Shown: positions 40,336 through 44,579 of the stretch, in pieces
Numbering within the stretch: the first letter of the stretch is position 1
How the letters are laid out: each line of letters begins with the position of its first letter
DNA from: Rhodocyclaceae bacterium
Lineage (GTDB): Bacteria > Pseudomonadota > Gammaproteobacteria > Burkholderiales > Rhodocyclaceae
DNA length: 44,579 bases
Direction: 5' to 3'
NCBI GenBank assembly: GCA_004379165.1
Contig: NKXK01000016.1
Location: 1 to 44,579 of the forward strand
Translations under genes and position numbers: made by a program
The notes under the pieces: generated by a model
The model's input: the letters and a program-made list of their open reading frames with translations, nothing else
What the model was told of the DNA's origin: nothing
Databases searched by the model: none

Positions 40336-42120
40336 TCAGCTATCGTCTGCCGGTGGCGCAACCTTGATGATTTCGTCGAGCGATGTCAGTCCCTGGGCCA
40401 CTTTCAGCGCGCCTGAAATTCGCAGTGGTCGCATGCCTTCACGGATCGCCTGCTCCCGGACGCGGGCGATTTCCATCTGCGGTTTTACGTGCTTGCGAAC
40501 CTCGGCCGAATTGACCAGCACTTCGTAGATCCCGACGCGGCCCATGAAGCCGGTCATGCGGCACTCAAGGCAGCCGACCGGCTGATAAAGCTGCGCCGGC
40601 TCGGTAGACTTCCACGGCGCCACCAAAGCCCGCCAGCTGTTGCGTTGATCATCGGTGATGGGCACCGGCTTCTTGCAATGCGGGCACAGGGTTCGCACCA
40701 GGCGCTGCGCCATCACCCCGAGCAAGGTCGAGTTGATGAGGTAGGCCGGCACACCGAGATCGAGCATCCGGGTAATTGCCGATGGCGCATCGTTGGTGTG
40801 CAGTGTCGACAGCACAAGGTGACCAGTCAGCGCCGACTGGATGGCCATTTCTGCGGTTTCCAGATCACGGATTTCACCGATCATGATGATGTCCGGATCC
40901 TGCCGCATCAGCGCTCGCACGCCATCGGCAAAGCCGATGTCGATATTGTGCTGAACCTGCATCTGGTTGAACGAGGCCTCGACCATTTCAATCGGATCCT
41001 CGATGGTGCAGACATTGACTTCGGGCGTCGCCAGTTGCTTGAGCGTTGTGTACAGCGTCGAGGTTTTACCGGAGCCCGTCGGCCCGGTGACCAGAACAAT
41101 CCCGTTGGGCGAGCCGGTCATCTGCCGCCAGCGTGACTGATCATCCTCGGAAAAGCCCAGCGAGCGCAAATCGCGAACGACCACCTCGGGATCGAAAATC
41201 CGCATCACGAGTTTTTCGCCAAAAGCAGTAGGCAGGGTGGACAGGCGCAATTCGACCTCCTGTCCGCTCGGTGTGCGTGTCTTGACCCGGCCGTCCTGGG
41301 GCCGCCGCTTCTCGATCACGTCCATCCGCCCCAGCAACTTGATACGGCTGGTCATCGCCGACATCACCGACATGGGAATCTGATAGACCTGATGCAACAT
41401 GCCGTCGATGCGGAAGCGGACGATCCCGATATCCCGCCGCGGTTCGATATGAATGTCAGAAGCCCGCTGATCAAAAGCGTACTGCCAGAGCCAGTCAACG
41501 ATGTGAATGATGTGCTGGTCGTTGGCGTCGAAGGTCCGGTTGGCCTTGCCCAGTTCAACCAGTTGTTCGAAGCTCGAAATGCTGGCGTTGGTCTCGCCCT
41601 TTTGCGCCGCTTTCTTGACCGATTTGGCGAGGTTGAAGAACTCGACCAGATAACGCTCGATATCGGCCGGGCTGGCCATGACGCGACGGATGTCCTTGCG
41701 CAATATGGGTGCCAGTTCGCGCTCCCACTCACGCAGATAGGGCTCAGCGGTCGCGACCACCACCTCGTTCGCCGTCACCTGAACCGGCAGGATGGAAAAG
41801 CGGGTCGCATAGGCGCTCGACATGACATCGCCGACCCCGCTGAAGTCGATTTTCAGCGGATCGATATGCATGTAGGGCAAACCGACCTGATTCGCCATCC
41901 ACTCCGACAAGACCTCGATGGTCAGCAAGCGGGCCGGAAGTTTGGCATTACGCCATTTCTGGTCGGCAACCACCACCAGCGGATGGATTTTCTCGGTATA
42001 ACGCTTGCGCTCTTCCTTGAGCGCTGTCACATCCTCGGCGACGACCAGGCCATCAGCCAGCAACAGGTCAAGCACCTCGCCGAGGGCCAACCGGTGTTCG
42101 GTATGCGTCTTGTCATTCAT
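40336..42120 (-). CDS. GspE/PilB-type secretion ATPase (orphan)
   Basis: About 594 residues. The N-terminal GspE_N-like domain spans roughly residues 60-160. The ATPase core has DIHIEPRRDIGIVRFRIDG, Walker A GPTGSGKTS, the Asp box TIEDPIEM, Walker B IIMIGEIRD and the His box LVLSTLHTNDAP. A zinc tetracysteine follows (CPHCKKP ... CLECRMTG). It powers assembly of type IV pili or type II secretion pseudopili. No pilC/gspF, pilin or prepilin peptidase gene lies nearby, so its machine must be encoded elsewhere. Start at MNDKTHTEHRL; ATG seven codons up is less likely. Confidence 0.88.
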   Translation of the reverse strand: MNDKTHTEHRLALGEVLDLLLADGLVVAEDVTALKEERKRYTEKIHPLVVVADQKWRNAKLPARLLTIEVLSEWMANQVGLPYMHIDPLKIDFSGVGDVMSSAYATRFSILPVQVTANEVVVATAEPYLREWERELAPILRKDIRRVMASPADIERYLVEFFNLAKSVKKAAQKGETNASISSFEQLVELGKANRTFDANDQHIIHIVDWLWQYAFDQRASDIHIEPRRDIGIVRFRIDGMLHQVYQIPMSVMSAMTSRIKLLGRMDVIEKRRPQDGRVKTRTPSGQEVELRLSTLPTAFGEKLVMRIFDPEVVVRDLRSLGFSEDDQSRWRQMTGSPNGIVLVTGPTGSGKTSTLYTTLKQLATPEVNVCTIEDPIEMVEASFNQMQVQHNIDIGFADGVRALMRQDPDIIMIGEIRDLETAEMAIQSALTGHLVLSTLHTNDAPSAITRMLDLGVPAYLINSTLLGVMAQRLVRTLCPHCKKPVPITDDQRNSWRALVAPWKSTEPAQLYQPVGCLECRMTGFMGRVGIYEVLVNSAEVRKHVKPQMEIARVREQAIREGMRPLRISGALKVAQGLTSLDEIIKVAPPADDS

Positions 42121-42182
42121 GCGTGGCAATATAGCACGCACGATGGGCTGCCTGAACTAGCGGAACGCGCTTAAGGCAGGAG

Positions 42183-42407
42183 TCAGCGAGGCAACCGGGT
42201 ACCGCGCAGCGGCGTGAGCAGATCCGCCAGACCGTTGTGGTCGATTTCATGCATCAATGCCATCAATCGCCCCAACTCGCCCGGCGGAAAACCTTCCCGT
42301 GCGAACCAGTTCAGATAATTGCCGGGCAGATCGGCAATGAGACGCCCCTTGTACTTGCCAAAGAGCATTTCACGTTGAAGCAACAGGAGCAGATCGTCAG
42401 AATTCAT
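42183..42407 (-). CDS. DUF3820 family small protein
   Basis: 74 residues. MLFGKYKGRLIADLPGNYL and NWFAREGFPPGELG are the core of DUF3820 (a putative quorum-sensing-regulated virulence factor family); function unknown. ATG lies 5 nt beyond the htpG terminator stem, so there is no room for a ribosome site. Either it is read through from htpG, is leaderless, or starts at the internal Met 14. The C-terminal PLRGTRLPR is basic. Confidence 0.78.
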   Translation of the reverse strand: MNSDDLLLLLQREMLFGKYKGRLIADLPGNYLNWFAREGFPPGELGRLMALMHEIDHNGLADLLTPLRGTRLPR

Positions 42408-42430
42408 GAAAAACGGGGCCGAAGCCCCGT
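42408..42430 (-). terminator. Rho-independent terminator of htpG
   Basis: ACGGGGC (42413-42419) and GCCCCGT (42424-42430) pair around CGAA. On the minus strand TTTTTC follows. It begins 6 bp after the htpG stop and ends at the DUF3820 start. Confidence 0.88.
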
Positions 42431-42435
42431 AATGA

Positions 42436-44352
<1,917 letters not shown>

Positions 44353-44393
44353 GCTGAAAACTCCAAAGGATCGGAACAAAGATATAGCTTCCG

Positions 44394-44421
44394 AGTTGGG
44401 GCCGTTTTCCATCATTTCAAG
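44394..44421 (-). promoter_or_regulatory. Sigma-32 (RpoH) heat-shock promoter of htpG
   Basis: On the minus strand CTTGAAA (44421-44415), a 13-nt spacer and CCCCAACT (44401-44394) match the sigma-32 consensus CTTGAAA-N11-16-CCCCATnT at all but one informative position. An inverted repeat TCAAGCC/GGCTTGA (44417-44423 and 44429-44435) overlaps the -35. Confidence 0.8.
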
Positions 44422-44456
44422 CCTTGATGGCTTGAGTTTTTGTTTTGTGTGGACGT

Positions 44457-44494
44457 AAAAAACCCCTCTTAGCGTGAGCAGAGAGGGGTTTTTT
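44457..44494 (-). terminator. rRNA operon terminator
   Basis: AAAAAACCCCTCT (44457-44469) pairs with AGAGGGGTTTTTT (44482-44494), a strong stem with T tracts on both sides, just after the 5S rRNA. It separates the rRNA operon from htpG and could also stop antisense transcription. Confidence 0.9.
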
Positions 44495-44501
44495 GATTGG
44501 G

Positions 44502-44579
44502 TGTCTGGCGTTGACCTACTTTCGCGAGCGAGGTGCTCACTATCATTGGCGCGTTGCTGTTTCACGGTCCTGTTCGGGA
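44502..44579 (-). rRNA. rrf: 5S rRNA, 3' part (cut by window end)
   Basis: Minus-strand sequence carries TCCCGAACAGGACCGTGAAA and CGAAAGTAGGTCAACGCCAG, the characteristic middle and 3' parts of proteobacterial 5S rRNA. The 5' part lies beyond the right edge. The 3' end is placed near 44502 from the closing helix and is approximate. It is the last gene of an rRNA operon transcribed toward htpG. Confidence 0.9.

Noticed and set aside
44417..44446. TCAAGCC/GGCTTGA hairpin with T tract on the plus strand, like a terminator
   Set aside because: No plus-strand gene ends here. It overlaps the htpG -35 element, so I report it only as part of that promoter.
44353..44565. 71-codon upstream extension of htpG
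   Set aside because: It runs through the sigma-32 promoter, the rRNA terminator and 5S rRNA sequence. The true HtpG start is at 44352.

Overview
The window looks like chromosomal DNA of a betaproteobacterium, most likely of the Rhodocyclales (Dechloromonas/Azonexus-like). This is inferred from gene content (rnfABCDGE after pyrD, prpE with an acuI-type reductase, many c-di-GMP proteins, aat-bpt pair), high GC and protein style; no database search was possible. Both ends lie in normally multi-copy sequence, the 5' end of a group IIC intron on the left and the 3' part of a 5S rRNA on the right. The window is therefore probably a whole assembly contig that broke at repeats.

Layout. 1-4313: group IIC intron placed just after the prpE terminator, then (minus strand) prpE, a response regulator with a degenerate GGDEF domain, and acuI, with a perfect palindrome upstream. 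4382-9766: an NlpC/P60 hydrolase and an Fe(III) ABC importer split in two: fbpA behind a Fur-like site, and divergent fbpB/fbpC sharing a symmetric -10 element. A decayed ankyrin-repeat gene lies between the two parts. 9763-13293: aat and bpt (N-end rule aminoacyl transferases), then three exported proteins, one an MliC-YscW fusion. 13310-18398: a defence-like island made of an MNT/HEPN module bracketed by direct repeats, a type IIG restriction-modification gene broken by two in-frame stops, and a second MNT/HEPN module. 18409-23912: acylphosphatase, a MaoC hydratase and a tolC-macA-macB-type efflux operon. 24020-24511: an intact ankyrin gene related to the decayed one. 24731-32269: pyrD, the complete rnfABCDGE operon and an RlmN/Cfr-family gene. 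32234-37357: GGDEF-EAL protein, di-haem peroxidase and a PAS-GGDEF cyclase. 37393-44352: nth, a FIST sensor and a DUF1841 gene; an ODP-type diiron protein; an orphan GspE/PilB ATPase; a DUF3820 gene; and htpG with a near-consensus sigma-32 promoter. The rRNA operon tail and its terminator close the window.

The most unusual signal is a dispersed repeat of about 35 bp with partial dyad symmetry and a conserved GGGTT(g/c)ACCGCAG end. I find seven good copies and one weaker one. Some are intergenic, two flank the first MNT/HEPN module as direct repeats, and three lie in frame in linkers of real proteins (the type IIG enzyme, the MacA adaptor, the FIST protein). This resembles REP elements or the in-ORF palindromic elements of Rickettsia. 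A second recurring pattern is TAnAAT placed 8-9 nt before ATG, which suggests leaderless transcripts for several genes.
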